This document shows positions 1 through 11,514 of a stretch of 64,000 nt of DNA, one piece after another (position 1 is the stretch's first letter; each line of letters opens with the position of its first letter). Under the pieces are notes generated by a model. It was not told the DNA's origin. It saw nothing but the letters and a program-made list of their open reading frames with translations, and did not search any database. The DNA comes from Cryptomeria japonica (lineage: Eukaryota > Streptophyta > Pinopsida > Cupressales > Cupressaceae), in NCBI RefSeq assembly GCF_030272615.1, contig NC_081407.1:375947018-376011017 (forward strand), in the 5' to 3' direction. The translations under genes were made by a program, and so were the position numbers.

Positions 1-323
1 AACTCACCAAGATAATCTGATCTTGTTTGTTAAAATACTACTTACACAAAAAATAGGTATCATATTGAGTTTAGATATTTTTTGAAAAGTTAATCATTGG
101 GATAATTAACTTTTTCTATTTTTATTTTATTTCTTGTTGGAAGAATTTGTTAATTTAACTTAATGATTTGATTTGATTTTATATTTGTTGTGTTTACTTT
201 TATCAGTATAATAACATATTTTGAATGTTGAATTCCTTATGTATCTTAGTTGATAGAGATTTAAATATTGATCATGTAATATTGACATTAAAATTATATT
301 AATTAGACAAATGAAACATTCTA
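1..323. other. AT-rich sequence, no gene seen
   Basis: Low-complexity AT-rich DNA with many stop codons in all frames. I see no element terminus or coding motif. It directly precedes the RNase H remnant and may be more of the same decayed element. Confidence 0.5.
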
Positions 324-782
324 AAGCTAAGATCTCATGGCAACCTCGGTCAGGCAGGAAGGGGTGGAGTGATCAGAGACTCATGTGGAAGCCTCATCCA
401 TACCTATGTAAAACAATTTGGAATCCAAACCTCTAGCATGGATAAAGTGGTAGCGATCTATCATGTGTTAATTGCGACCAAGGATAAGGGGCTTAGACAC
501 ATAATTGTTAAAGGATATTCTCGTAATACACTCACAATGCCCAAAGGGGTGGCTAAGCTAGACTAGACATCTAACTCTCTCATCACCAAGTGTTGTGCTC
601 TCCTTCCTACCCACAACGACATCACCTTCCACCATGTGCGGTGAGACAAAAAATGTGTGGTAGACAAGTTGGCTAGATTAGGCATGTTTGTTAATAATTT
701 TGAAATATGAATTCACTTGCACAAAATATTGATTGAGGTTCATGTCATGATTTTGAATGACTTTTCTATTAATGATGTATAA
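324..782 (+). pseudogene. RNase H-like domain remnant of a retroelement
   Basis: One reading frame from 324 to a TAA at 780-782 gives an RNase H-like (RVT_3 type) fold pattern: a GGVIRDSCGSLI strand at the start, a helix region after VVAIYHVLIA, then an IIVKGYSRNTL strand (normally with a second acidic residue) and, near 600-680, HNDITFHHVR followed by DKLARLG, the usual RNase H C-terminal pattern. In-frame stops at about 564 and 644 and in the tail show it is dead. In plant LINEs this domain closes ORF2, so this is probably the 3' end of a 5'-truncated LINE or an exapted fragment. No poly-A tail or target duplication was found. Confidence 0.6.
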
Positions 783-909
783 TCCCAAGTTTTCCTTTTT
801 GGTACTTTCCCTTCTCGCCTTTTCCTTTCCTTGCTAGTTAAGGCAACAAGATTTAAATTTTGTTGGTACCATCTACCACTGTATCCCTCATGCCTATCAC
901 TTTCTCAAC

Positions 910-2130
910 TTGGATTCATCTTCTATGAATATGTGTAGTGATTTGAATCAGATTGAACCTGGCAAATACTCAAAATTCAAGAATAATGGGGAGATTTGGA
1001 GTAAGGTGATTCAAGGCAATCTAGCTACTTATGTAGAGCGGATGACTGAACATGATCCCAAGATCTCTAGTGTATTTGTTCAAGCTTGGGATAATGGTGC
1101 TATTAAAATTGGGAGTTTTGCCTTTGTATTTACTATGGAGACCATCACAAAGGTGACTGGGTTGGCCCTTGATGGTATTTCCTTTCACAAAAAACCCAAA
1201 GGGAGTTATAAAGAGGACTTTGATCATTTATTTGAACCTATAGAAGGAATTTAAAGGCTTTAAAGTAGTTATAATATAGAAGAAATTCCAAGAATCTGCA
1301 AGGAGGCAACCTTTTATTCATGAAGTACTTCACCCTAGACAGAAGGAAAGTGAGGTTCCATCTGTAGATTTTCCCTTTGAAAAATCATCTTCACCATGAA
1401 ATAAGAATGAATTTTCCCTTTTGGGTTATGTCCTCTTTGTATGAGTCTATTTCTAAAGCCATTGTTAAGGGTAAACCACCTCTCAATCAGGGCCTCATTC
1501 ATACATTATATTATTTTCACTTCGCTTTATCCCCTTTTGGTGGGGTCCCTTTTATTGAGATTGGGTCCACTTATGACCCCAATTTACATGTTGATCTTAT
1601 TGTTACTCCTTCTAATTATGGAGAAGTATCTCTTTTGATTTCCAAAATGCCCACAAGGAAAAACCTTGCAAGAATGGCCAAATTTAAGGCCATTTCCACC
1701 ACTAAAAATGACCAAGATGTGGATACCTAGCCTAAGATGCAACAAAAAGTGAAAATTATTGATGATTTTGGTTTCAAGTCGCTCCTTGGAGTAATCAGAC
1801 TCTTCGAATACCATGAGGTCAGATTGGTTCCCTACTAAAATTAGTGTTGACCCTAGCCCTTTCCCCTTAAACCCTCCCCCCTCTACTAGTACCAAGCCCC
1901 CAAACTCTATCTTGGTTCTTACTAAAATTATGAAGGACCTGCATGAGGATGTGCAGAGACAAGATAACCTGTTAAAATGGCTCTTTTCATAGATGATTGT
2001 GGCCATCAAAAATATCAATTGGCTGGAGGCAATGGCTGAGGAAAAAGTCATGGATAACACTCGGGTGGATAATTTGGATGAGGACAGAGTTTGGAAAGCT
2101 ACCAATGACTTCATTGTACTGTTTTTATTT
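910..2130 (+). pseudogene. Decayed unknown plant repeat protein
   Basis: I do not recognise a named family. An open stretch at 910-1254 (114 codons, ATG at 910) reads as a folded protein, with GEIWSKVIQGNL, YVERMTEHDP and ITKVTGLALDGISF segments. A second open stretch at 1377-1730 continues with INFPFW-like and LIHTLYYFHFAL segments, and after stops coding-like text continues to about 2130, ending in an acidic helical region. A frameshift lies between the two pieces. The style resembles the broken frame at 12.43-14.35 kb: amphipathic N-terminus, membrane-free middle, charged C-terminus. Both may come from the same kind of element-borne gene. An antisense open frame over 1584-2114 is taken as a shadow. 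Confidence 0.45.
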
Positions 2131-2349
2131 ATTTATTTATGAGAACTGATTAAGACCCTTTTAAAAATATGCTTTTGCAAAACAAAAAAATGCTAATAAC
2201 AATTTTACATTTTGTTTCATTAAAAAATCATTATGAAAAAAGTACAAGAAGGTATCAATTATAATATGAATTCTCTATATGACTATGTACTAGCATACTT
2301 ATATTTAAAAAAATCTATGTAAAATATATTGAGAGATATCTATTTAAAA
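2131..2349. other. AT-rich spacer
   Basis: Homopolymer-rich AT sequence without coding or repeat signals that I can support. It ends where the block shared with 18.37 kb begins. Confidence 0.4.
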
Positions 2350-3480
2350 TTAATATTTAAATTATATTAAGATTATTTATCCTTACATTACATAAGAAAG
2401 AGATACACACAAATTACAATAGTGTTATTTGTCAAGAGTGCCAAATGTATATTATCCTTCTCTAAACTTAAATCTTGACCTTTTTCTTAGATTTAATAAA
2501 TGAACAAATTTGAGTACTAATATATCACGTATTACATTTACCCTAATCCCAAGACATAATATACCGCTAACCTTTTACATAAATGCAGTGGACATCACGA
2601 AGCAAATACAAGATGTGCAAGGTGCAAATAAACTGTGATCAGTATAAAACAAATGCAAATTTGCATCAGAGATGAAAGGTATATATCAAGGGGTCAAAAA
2701 GTCATCGTTTATTTGCATTAAAATACAAATTTCCTTATTTCAATCTAGAGAAACGAAGATGTTAAAAAAAAATAAAAAATAGGAAAGATGATGTGGAACG
2801 GATAAACGGATAAATTAATCTTTGCTCATTTTTTAAAACATTCTCAGTCTATGGCTGTTTGCGAGTCAATCAAGTTGTCTCTCACAATTCAGAATGCTAA
2901 ATAAATATTTAGTATCCAAAAACTTCTTGAAAATCAACTTCAAACGTTAGATGACCAGGAATCTATTTGAAGAAAGATTATCTGAATGCTCCTTACTTTT
3001 GATTTACTGAAAAGAAGTTAAATGATCTACATGATTATAGTGATGAAACCCTTTTGTTTTGTGTACCGTGTACTAAATGTTCTGGGGAATATGTAGAAAA
3101 CCTAACCCGAGTAATGAGTAGTGTGCAATCCAATGAAATTTGTGAAAGAAAAAAAATGAAAACAACCTCCAACCAATCAAATATAATCAAAGATTTTTAA
3201 CCCTCTCCATAGCTTCTCGTTCTGAAAGTAGGAATAACCAATTAATCGCCCAATTTTATAATAAAACAGTAATCAAGAAAACTTTCAAGGTTAAAACTAG
3301 CCCATAAGTTCGATAAAGAGAGCCTTGCTGGAATGCAGCATATTGAGCAGGATGAGGGAACGCAACGCCATAATAGCCATGTTCTCCACTGTAAAGGCCG
3401 CTGACAAAAGAAGACAGTAGTCTAACGCATTCCATAACAACATACAAATACCTGTGCAGGTTTCTGCTGGAGAAAGATTT
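2350..3480 (+). repeat. Duplicated 1.1-kb block, copy 1
   Basis: This stretch aligns with 18370-19390 in the same orientation. Shared landmarks include a ttatattaagattattta run near 2360 (18380), a cagtctatggctgtttg motif near 2846 (18812), a ccctctccat..cttctcgttctgaaag motif near 3201 (19166) and the ccgctgacaaaag / ccgcttaaaaaag stretch near 3400 (19316). Copy 1 carries extra sequence near 2440-2830. The block runs into the start of a BURP-domain coding fragment, so it is likely the 5' flank or intron of a captured BURP gene. Confidence 0.75.
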
Positions 3481-3660
3481 GGTGCTCCAGTATGCAATTT
3501 CAAAAGGATTGAATCATATGTGCAGATGATATCTAGAAGTTTCAAAAGGATTTGGTGCTCCAGTATGCAATTTCATGGTAACCAGTTGCTACATTTATTA
3601 CAGTGGAAAATTAGGTTTTCGAAGAATAAAAGTGCATTTTGAAGTTTCATTTGTCACAAT
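3459..3660 (+). pseudogene. BURP-domain gene fragment 1
   Basis: After a good 3' splice-site-like string (tacctgtgcag, ending 3459) the plus strand reads FLLEKDL, the signature that opens the BURP domain of plant RD22/USP/polygalacturonase-1-beta-like secreted proteins. The match stops after about eight residues, where the sequence switches to ggtgctccagtatgcaatttc. That string is itself repeated at 3481-3501 and 3552-3572. Copy 2 (19.37 kb) and the minus-strand copies (38.5 and 61.3 kb) continue further into the domain, so this copy is the most truncated. No start codon or signal peptide is visible. Confidence 0.5.
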
Positions 3661-3839
3661 GCGATCAAGCGATTAGAGCAGAGAATAGAGAGAAGCAATT
3701 TGGCAATTCCAACAGCGATTTCAGTGTCCAGTTGTGTAGCAAGGTATTTTGGCTTCAGCTTCTAGTGCTACTACCCCATTGGTGGTTGAAATTAAGGATA
3801 GGACCCGACCAGTTTTAGAGAAACACCAGAAGGTGCTTT
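3661..3839 (+). pseudogene. Upstream part of the gene interrupted by the copia element
   Basis: Nucleotides from about 3742 read without stop as a hydrophilic stretch (TTPLVVEIKDRTRPVLEKHQ) up to the copia insertion point at 3839. The sequence resuming at 12432 continues as a similar coding region, with a frame offset of one base inside a T-run. I infer that the copia element inserted into this gene. Function unknown; see the 12432-14348 entry. Confidence 0.4.
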
Positions 3840-5389
3840 TGTTGGAAGTGGAAACACTCTAAGAGGGGGGGTGAATTAGAGTGAATAGATTTCTTTCTAA
3901 TTAAAAACAACTAGAAGATACAGTCTCAATACAACACTAAAACAATATTCAAAAGCATTCAAATAGATTGTTCTATTGAGGAGTGACAATCATTATTAAT
4001 GCTTTAAGGGAAATCTGAAAAATTATCAGAGTGCTGCAATAAAACCCACTGCCATATAAAACAGATTTATGTAACATAAACATGTATAACCCATGATAGA
4101 CAATATGGCAAATAATAGACTAATTATGTATCAGCTTGACAAGAATATGATAAACTGAAATGCACAAAACACTGAGACATCACATGACACAATTATTTTC
4201 TTGAGTGGAAAACCCTCATGGGGTAGAAAAACCACTCGAACTTGTTTTCCATTAACATCAAATCTTCAACTCTGTTACATCTGTTTTCATAGGAGCACCA
4301 ACTCCTTCCACTATACGGCCTTTTTTGTTTTCACAAAATACTAAGATTGTGTACTTGCATTTGTTTTTCTTTATGCAACCACATAATCTTAATATTATAA
4401 AAGATATTCAATAAAGCCCAGAAACTAAAATATCATCTGCAATGCTATAGATATACAAAAACTTTTCTGTTTTTAAGAGTTTTTCTATTTGAATTTTTCA
4501 ATCCCCACAAATTTCTTTAAGCAAAGAAAATATATATAAAGAGAGAACAATGAAGCCATCCTTCATTCATGAACATCACCAACTCAAGGTCATTACCTCC
4601 TTGAGTTGGGGTTAACCCAACCACTGTAACTGAAAACTGACTTTTCTGTGCATTGACTACATTAAATCTGAATAACTATTCTTCAAATGATAGCACCAAA
4701 GCGAAATGGAAGAATTCCTTGAATAAATCCCTTCCTTATTTACTTTGGTTTGTAGCCGTCCAAAAATATACACAAGTAACAAAAAATAATAGCCTTTATT
4801 CTTCATTTCCAAAATCAAAGATTCCTTGCAAGATGCCAAAGATTTACTTCTTCGAACTGTAAAGGTAAAAATGAGCAGTGTTTGAAATAAAACTCATGTT
4901 CTTTTGCATTCAGATGAGAGCCAATTCAACACTAATCAAAACCTTTTACAATGGTGCCTGGAAAACAAATAAACCCACCGCATCTTGAAAAATGCTACCA
5001 AGAAAAAAAACTGTCTGAGAAAGTGCTATGATGTTGGCTAGGGTTTGAAACATTTCAAAGCCACGAAGAAAATATCTTGGCTTAATTCTTTTGTATTGAA
5101 AAACCAAAATACTTTGCCAAAATAAAAAGTTCTTTGAAGTCCCAGGCAATAAAAACATAAATTCATTAAAAAGCTTTCAATAAATAATTCTATTTTGATA
5201 TCTGCATAATTTGTGCCACATCATTGTCCAGGTCAAATCAAATACCTTCAGTAAGACTAATAAAACAAGATGGTCACATGTTGTAATATGTCATATGGGA
5301 CATGACATCAACCAATGAGATTCAACTAACCAAGTGAATCATCCAAGAGCAATTTTGTCATCAAGAACAACATAGAAGAGAAGTCAACA
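3840..5389 (-). repeat. Copia 3' LTR (left), 1,550 bp
   Basis: Direct repeat of 10680-12426 with TG...CA ends. It is 197 bp shorter than its partner, mainly through four gaps of about 76, 58, 18 and 41 bp. It lacks the poly-A tract present in the right LTR. It lies directly against a polypurine tract (5390-5402), as expected for the 3' LTR of a minus-strand element. Confidence 0.93.
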
Positions 5390-5403
5390 AACTCCCCCTT
5401 TGT
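5390..5403 (-). other. Polypurine tract of the copia element
   Basis: On the minus strand this reads ACAAAGGGGGAGTT immediately before the LTR, the expected primer site for plus-strand DNA synthesis. Confidence 0.85.
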
Positions 5404-5836
5404 CCTTGCTGGCAAAAACAAGGCCATCCAAATACATTGAAAGAAACCACAGTCCAAATGCCAAACTATGTACCAAGTTTCAAATGATAACCTGTCTATG
5501 AATAAACTGCCAAACTCTATGAACCAAATGCATGCCAAATTGAATGCACCATAATTGAAACTGTAAATGCCAAACTGAATGCACCATAACTGAAACAACT
5601 GTAAATGCAAAACTTGTAAATGCAAAACTGAATGCACCATAATTGAAACAACTGTAAATTCCAAACTTTGTGAATCAAATGCATAATAATATTCTCCCCC
5701 TTTTTGTCTCAAGGACAAAGGGAAAGAGACAAGAATAATCAAAAGCAGCTACAAGATATAGCAGAGAGCAATAGGTAAGGAGAGCAGCGACAAGCTGCTG
5801 GTGGAGAGCAAGGTTCCCCCTAAGACAATGATCAAG
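5404..5836 (-). other. Copia 3' untranslated region with duplicated modules
   Basis: Non-coding part between the pol stop (5837) and the polypurine tract. It contains short tandem modules built on 'gaatgcaccataattgaaac..tgtaaatgcaaa' around 5545-5665 and a second purine-rich stretch (minus-strand GACAAAAAGGGGGAG, 5694-5708) that looks like an extra polypurine tract. An open frame at 5326-5742 covers these modules but shows no homology and overlaps the LTR, so I do not call it a gene. Confidence 0.6.
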
Positions 5837-7640
5837 TTAATAAAGTAAAGATTGAGAGACAACTCCCAATCGAGATCGTAGTTGTTCAAACACATCTTTT
5901 GCCAAAGGTTTGGTAAAAATATCTACAAACCTCATTAGCCAAGAATCTCTCATGAAGAAAATGAAATTTAATGGCTATATGCTTGGTGCGAGAATGCATA
6001 ACTGGATTCTTATATAGATTAATGGCACTAATATTATCACAAAGAATGGAGATGGGTTTAGGAATAGTAATACCCATATCTGAAAGTGTTTGAGCCATCC
6101 AGAGAAGTTGAGTACAACATGATGTAGCTGCAATATATTCAGCCTTGGTTGTTGACAATGAAACAGAATCTTTCTTTTTACTTTGCTAGGCTACAAGACG
6201 GCCACCAAGGAAAAATGCTGCACCACTTGTGCTCTTTCTGTCATCTAGACAACTAGCCCAATCAACATTAGTAAAAGCTAGTAATGTAAAGTCACTGTTG
6301 CGAGGATACCAAAGACCATAGTCTAGAGTACCCTGAATGTATTTAAAAATCCTTTTAACAACATTAAGATGAGACTGTTTAGGTACTGACTGAAACTGTG
6401 AAACCATACAAACAGCTTGCATTAAATCTGGTCTAGAGGCAATTAAGTACAATAGACTACCAATCATTGATCTGTATGCAGATTGATCAACATCAGGTGA
6501 ATCATCAGACTTAGATAACTTACAACCAGTCATCATAGGAGTACTAATTCGAATATAATCATCCATCTGAAATTTTTTAAGCATCTCTTTAGCATACTTG
6601 GTTTGTGATAAAAATAAGCCTTGTTTAAGCTGTGAAACTTGAAGACCAAGGAAAAATGTTAGTTCTCCAAGCATTGACATCTCAAATTCTAATTCCATTA
6701 ATCTAGAAAATTTCTTGGATGAAGCATCATTGTTGCAACCAAAAATAATATTGTCAACATAAACTTCAACCACAAGAATATCATCACCTTCAGTTTTGAC
6801 ATACAAATTGTTGTCAACACCAACTCTAGTGAACCCATTGACTGTTAAATGTGCATCCAATCTGGAATACCAAGCTCTAGGAGCTTGTTTAAGACCATAG
6901 AGGGCCTTTTTCAACCTGTAGACAAATTCAGGATTGTCCTTTGATACAAAACCTTCAGGTTGTTCCATGTAAACCTCTTCATCTAAGTACCCATTCAAGA
7001 AAGTTGTTTTTACATCCATTTGATAAACTTTGAAATTTTTAAAACAAGAGTAAGCCAAGAAAATTCTAATGCACTCAATATGAGCAACTGGAGCATAAGT
7101 TTCACACAAGTCTATACCTTCTTGTTGAGCATACCCTTTGCACACAAAGCGTGCTTTATTTCGTACCACTTTACGAGACTCATCTAGTTTGTTCCTGAAA
7201 ATCCATTCGCCACCAATCACATTTTTATTATTAGGTCTTGGAACCAACTCCCAAGTTTTATTTTTCTCAATCTGATTGATTTCATCCTACATTGCTTTCA
7301 ACCAACTATCATCATTTAAAGCATCATCAACATTTTTACGCTCAAACTCAGTTACTAAACATAAATGTTCAGCAATTTGAGCTTGTTCTTCAATCTTAGC
7401 TTTCCTTCTAGTTAATATTCCTGCATCTCTATCTCCAATAATTAGAGTTTGAGGATGCCTTTTAGTGATAATCCTAGAATGTGTGCATTGAGGTGTGGTT
7501 TTTTTAGAACTTGATACAATTTCCTGTTGAGAATTATCTACTACTACAGTAGATTCAAGAGTTTTATCAAGTGTTAACATGGGTTCTTCCTTAATATCCT
7601 GCACACAACTGTTATCTAGAAACACCTTCTCATCAAAAGT
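5837..7640 (-). pseudogene. pol: Copia reverse transcriptase / RNase H, inactivated
   Basis: C-terminal half of the polyprotein. RT starts near 7247 with GGEWIFRNK, followed by [55 protein letters not shown] and the catalytic box, which here is YVDN instead of YVDD (about 6756-6767). Next come [18 protein letters not shown] and the RNase H start AFTNVDWA (usually AFTDADWA, the first catalytic Asp lost), then STTKAEYIA and LCDN. In-frame stops: TAG at 7287 (Gln expected) and TAG at 6186 (Trp expected in the ..LVAWQSKK.. motif). Near 5925 the frame shifts by one base, after which the normal C-terminus (KPLAKDVFEQLRS) continues to TAA at 5837-5839. Length and order match plant copia elements. 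It makes no functional enzyme. Confidence 0.93.
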
Positions 7641-9227
7641 AACATTTATTGTTTCAACAATCTTATTCAGTCTTAAATTGAAGCATTTATAAGCTTTGCT
7701 ATGTGTAGAGTATCCTAAAAAAATACCTTCATCTAATTTAGACTAAAAACTACCCAAATTTTCATCATTTTTTTTAATAAAACATTTGCAACCAAAAATT
7801 TTGAAGTATTTAATTGTAGCAGAATGACCATACCATAATTCATATGGAGTGAAATTAGATTTCACTCTAATTTGAACCCTGTTTAAGATGTAAATAGCTG
7901 TATGAACAGCTTCTTTCTAGAATGTATCAGGTAATTTGGCTTCATCCATCTCTTTTATTGTTCTATCCATCTCTTTTATTGTTCTATTTTTTCTTTCAAC
8001 CACCCCATTCTGTTGAGGTGTTCTAGCAGCAGCATACTGCCTTTTAATGCCATGATTTTCACAATATTCAATGAGCTCTTATGATGTAAACTCGCCTCCT
8101 TTATCTGACCTCAAACACTTAAGTTTGAAATCTGATTCTTTTTCAACCATTTTGTGAAAAATTTTAAATCTTTCAAAAGCTTTTGATTTATGTTTGAGAA
8201 AAGTTACCCAAACCATTCTAGTGAAGTCATCAACAAATAGCATGAAGTATTTTTCACCATTAATAGATCTTGTCCTCATAGGACCACATAGATTGGTGTG
8301 AACTAGTTGTAAAGGTTTAGTAGAAGAATGTTCCTTTGATTTAAAACTCACTTTTGTTTTCTTTCCTTTGATACATCCTGAACAAACAATATTTCCTAGT
8401 TTATTAAGCACTGGTAAACCTCTCACATTTCCAAATTTGCTGATTCTAACTAGATTATCGAAGTTTATGTGCCCTAACCGTTTATGCCACAACCAGTTAT
8501 CTTCAACTTGAACCATAAGACACATACCTTCATTTCTTTCATAATTAGATGAGTCAAGAAGGTTATATATATTGCCATGTGTCCTTAATCCTATTGCAAT
8601 AGTTTTGCCAGATTTGGTTTTGATTGCACAACCTTGTGAATTGAATGAAACAGTGTATCCACTATCACAGATTTGACTAACACTTAAAAGGTTATGTTTA
8701 AGGCCTTCTACATAATATACATCATGAAGAGGTGTATCATCATTAAGAAGTAAAGATCCTCTACCTTTTATTTGAATCCCAGAATTGTCACCAAACTTCA
8801 CTAAACCACCAGCATGATCTTCATGTTTTAAGAACTTGTCTTTATCCCCTATCATATGATTAGAACAACCACTATCAACAACCCATAAAGTTTTCTTACT
8901 AGAGAGAAAAGAAGTTTGAACTAGCATGGATTGTTCAACATTCTGGACTTGTTTAGGTCTCCAAACATTTTTTGTAGCTGGTTTTCTTTGCTTGCACTAT
9001 CTAGAAGTATGACCAATAATTTTACATTTGAAACACCTGATCATATTAGAAAAATCAAAGTATTGTTTATGACCAAATCTTGGTGTTCTGGACATCATAA
9101 ATTTACATGTGCTCACTTTGTGACCAAATCTATTACAGAAGAAGCAATATCCATTGAAAAATGAGTTAAATATGAAATTGTTCCACTTGTTTTCAACTAG
9201 TTGCTTTTTGCTATCAATTTTTACATT
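7641..9227 (-). pseudogene. pol: Copia protease and integrase, inactivated
   Basis: Same frame as RT. From the N-terminal side: two further zinc knuckles (CFFCNRFGHKVSTC near 9105-9145, and CFKCKIIGHTSR with a TAG at 8998 before the last Cys), the aspartic protease active site WVVDSGCSNHM (D near 8876), the GAG-pre-integrase WLWHKRLGHINF, then the integrase core with VHTNLCGP (usually HTDLCGP, the first of the D,D,E triad is Asn here), FVDDFTRMVWV, LRSDKGGEF and QQNGVVERKNRT. Stops: TAA at 8079, TAG at 7918 (Trp expected in TFWKEA), TAG at 7743. A 21-bp tandem duplication (7946-7966, 7967-7987) repeats RTIKEMD in frame just after the integrase core. Confidence 0.92.
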
Positions 9228-10607
9228 CTAATTTGCAGAATTTGAGCATTCACCTGTGACATCAATCTGTTTTTGTTTCCATAGCATATTATGCAAGTGA
9301 ATGGTTCTTTCATGATCTTCAACTTGTTCTTTTAGAGAGTTAATTTGTTGTTTGAGTGCTTGCATCTCCTTTTCATTATCAGAAATCACTGATCTGAGAT
9401 TTCTTATAACTCCTTTAGAGTCATCTAATTCAGTTTGCAGAGAAATAGTCAAATTATCTAAACTTTTCTCCTGAGAGGAAATAAGTTTCTTGAGTTTTTT
9501 AATTTCTTGAAGAGCACAAAGCAGTTCACCTTCTAGATTTATCTCACAATTCTCTGAATCAGATTGATTATTCAATTTACTAACCAGTTTATTGTTTGCA
9601 GTTTTAGAAGAATCAATTTCAGCCATGAATAAGGTTTCTCCTTCATCACCTAGAGAGTCATCTGACTCATCGTTAGAGTCTTCTTTATTGAATAGACTCT
9701 TTTTCTTCTTGAAGTTGTTAAAGTTGAATTTCTTCTTAGGATTGAAAACCTTTTTCTTATAGAGTTTTTCACTTTGATCATCATCATTGTTTTGTTCAGC
9801 ATAGGGACATTGGGCTGCAAAATGACCAGCTTTGCCACAAGCAAAGCATTTCAAAGGCATTTTACTTCTATACTTCTTTTTGAGATTTCTTACTAAGAGA
9901 GCCTCTAAAGAATCAGATAATTCTGATTCACTATCTTCATTCTCTTTCTTCTCCACTTTGAAGGTTGATTCTTTTAATGAAGAACTAGCACTGTCAACTT
10001 TATTAGTTCTAATTTGAAATGCAGTCAAGGTTCCTTGAAGATCATCTAGGGTAAGCTTATTGAAGGTTTTCTTTTCTTCAAGGGCAGAAACTTTAGTTTC
10101 ATATTTAGGCAATAAAGTTCTAATCACTTTCTTAACCACTGTGAATTCATCAACCTCTTTACCTAATCCTCTCATCCCATTTACAACTTCATCAATCCTT
10201 AGAAAGTATTCAACAACTTTTTCATCATCTTTCATTCTCATTTCCTCAAATTGAGTTTTGAGGGTGAGTATTTTTTACTGTTTGACTTTTTCATTTCCTT
10301 GATAAATATTTTCTAGTTTTTCCCAAATGTCATGTGCAGATTTGCAATGCATGATTTTAACAAAGACATCTTTGGTCAAGCCACACAAGATAGCATGTTT
10401 GGCTTTAGCATTCATTTCATATTGTTTTTTCTCATCAATAGTAGTAGGAATGGTAGCAGGTACAGTGTATAAACTACATATTATATTCCATACATCAAGG
10501 TCTATAGAAATCAGATATGTTTCCATTCTAATTTTCTAGAACACATAATCGGTTCCATCAAATAATGGATCTCTAGTAATAGAAGACCCCTCTTGAACAT
10601 TTGACAT
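9228..10607 (-). pseudogene. gag: Copia gag with CCHC zinc knuckle, inactivated
   Basis: The likely start is the ATG at 10605-10607 (MSNVQEGSSITRDPLFDGT), because it precedes the conserved FDGT-Y..WKIRMETYL motif. The Trp of that motif is now TAG (10536). A second stop, TAA at 10275, separates the UBN2-type gag helices (CGLTKDVFVKI, HDIWEKLENIYQG) from the rest. From 10241 the frame is open for 337 codons: MRGLGKEVDEFTVVKKV, a Glu/Lys-rich linker, the nucleocapsid knuckle CFACGKAGHFAAQC (9806-9849), then an acidic stretch and a coiled-coil-like C-terminal region (about 9270-9590, heptad Leu/Ile with Glu/Lys) ending at TAG 9228. Gag packages element RNA in cytoplasmic particles. Confidence 0.92.
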
Positions 10608-10665
10608 GATGAAAGACTTCCAAGACCAGGATCTATCCTAGGAAAGATCTAATGTAGGACCCTAT

Positions 10666-10677
10666 GCTCTGATACCA
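10666..10677 (-). other. Primer-binding site, initiator tRNA-Met
   Basis: Minus strand reads TGGTATCAGAGC, complementary to the 3' end of plant initiator tRNA-Met, separated by two bases from the 5' LTR. This is the standard PBS of plant copia elements and fixes the element's orientation. Confidence 0.95.
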
Positions 10678-11365
10678 CTTGTTGGAAGTGGAAACACTTT
10701 AAGATGGGGGGGTGAATTACAGTGAATAGATTTATTTCTAATTAAAAACAACTAGAAGATACAGTATCAATACAACACTAAAACAATATTCAAAAGCATT
10801 CAAATAGATTGTTCTATTGAGGAGTAACAATTATTATTAATGCTTTAACGAAAATCTGAAAAATTACTAGAGTTTTGCAATAAAACCCACTGCCATATAA
10901 AATAGATTTATGTAACATAAACATGTATAACCCATGATAGACAATATGGCAAATAATAGACTAATTATGTATTAGAGCTTGACAAGAATATGATAAACTG
11001 AAATGCACAAAACAATGAGACATCACATGACACAATTATTTTCTTGAGTGGAAAATCCTCATGGGGTAGAAAAACCACTCGAACTTATTTTTCATTAACA
11101 TCAAATCTTCAACTCTTTTACATCTATTTTCATAGGAGCACCAACTCCTTTCACTATACTGCCTTTGTTGTTTTCACAAAATACTAAGATTGTGTACTTG
11201 CATTTGTTTTTCTTTATGCAACCACATAATCTTAATATTATAAAAGATATTCAATAAAGCCCAGAAACTGAAATATCATTTGCAATACTGCAGATATACA
11301 AAAACTTTTCTGTTTTTAAGAGATTTTCTATTTGAATTTTTCAATCCCCACAAATTGCTTTAAGA

Positions 11366-11384
11366 AAAGAAAATATATATAAAG
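11366..11384 (-). promoter_or_regulatory. Possible LTR TATA box
   Basis: Minus strand reads CTTTATATATATTTTC within the 5' LTR, a good TATA element, also present in the left LTR near 4529-4545. Transcription would start roughly 30 bases toward lower coordinates. Prediction from sequence only. Confidence 0.3.
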
Positions 11385-11483
11385 AGAGAAAAATGAAGCC
11401 ATCCTTCATTCATGAACATCACCAACTCAAGGTCATCACCTCCTTGAGTTAGGGTTAACCCAACCGCTGTAACTGAAAAACTG

Positions 11484-11512
<29 letters not shown>
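11484..11512. repeat. 29-nt poly-A tract inside the 5' LTR
   Basis: Uninterrupted A-run flanked by ctgaaa-type direct repeats; absent from the partner LTR together with the following 44 bp. Confidence 0.95.

Positions 11513-11514
<2 letters not shown>

Noticed and set aside
1584-2114. 176-codon minus-strand open frame as a gene
   Set aside because: It lies antisense to the more protein-like plus-strand frame at 1377-1730 and has no recognisable motif; its composition mirrors the sense strand.
5326-5742. 138-codon minus-strand gene
   Set aside because: It overlaps the LTR and polypurine tract and its sequence consists of short tandem modules, not a protein domain.
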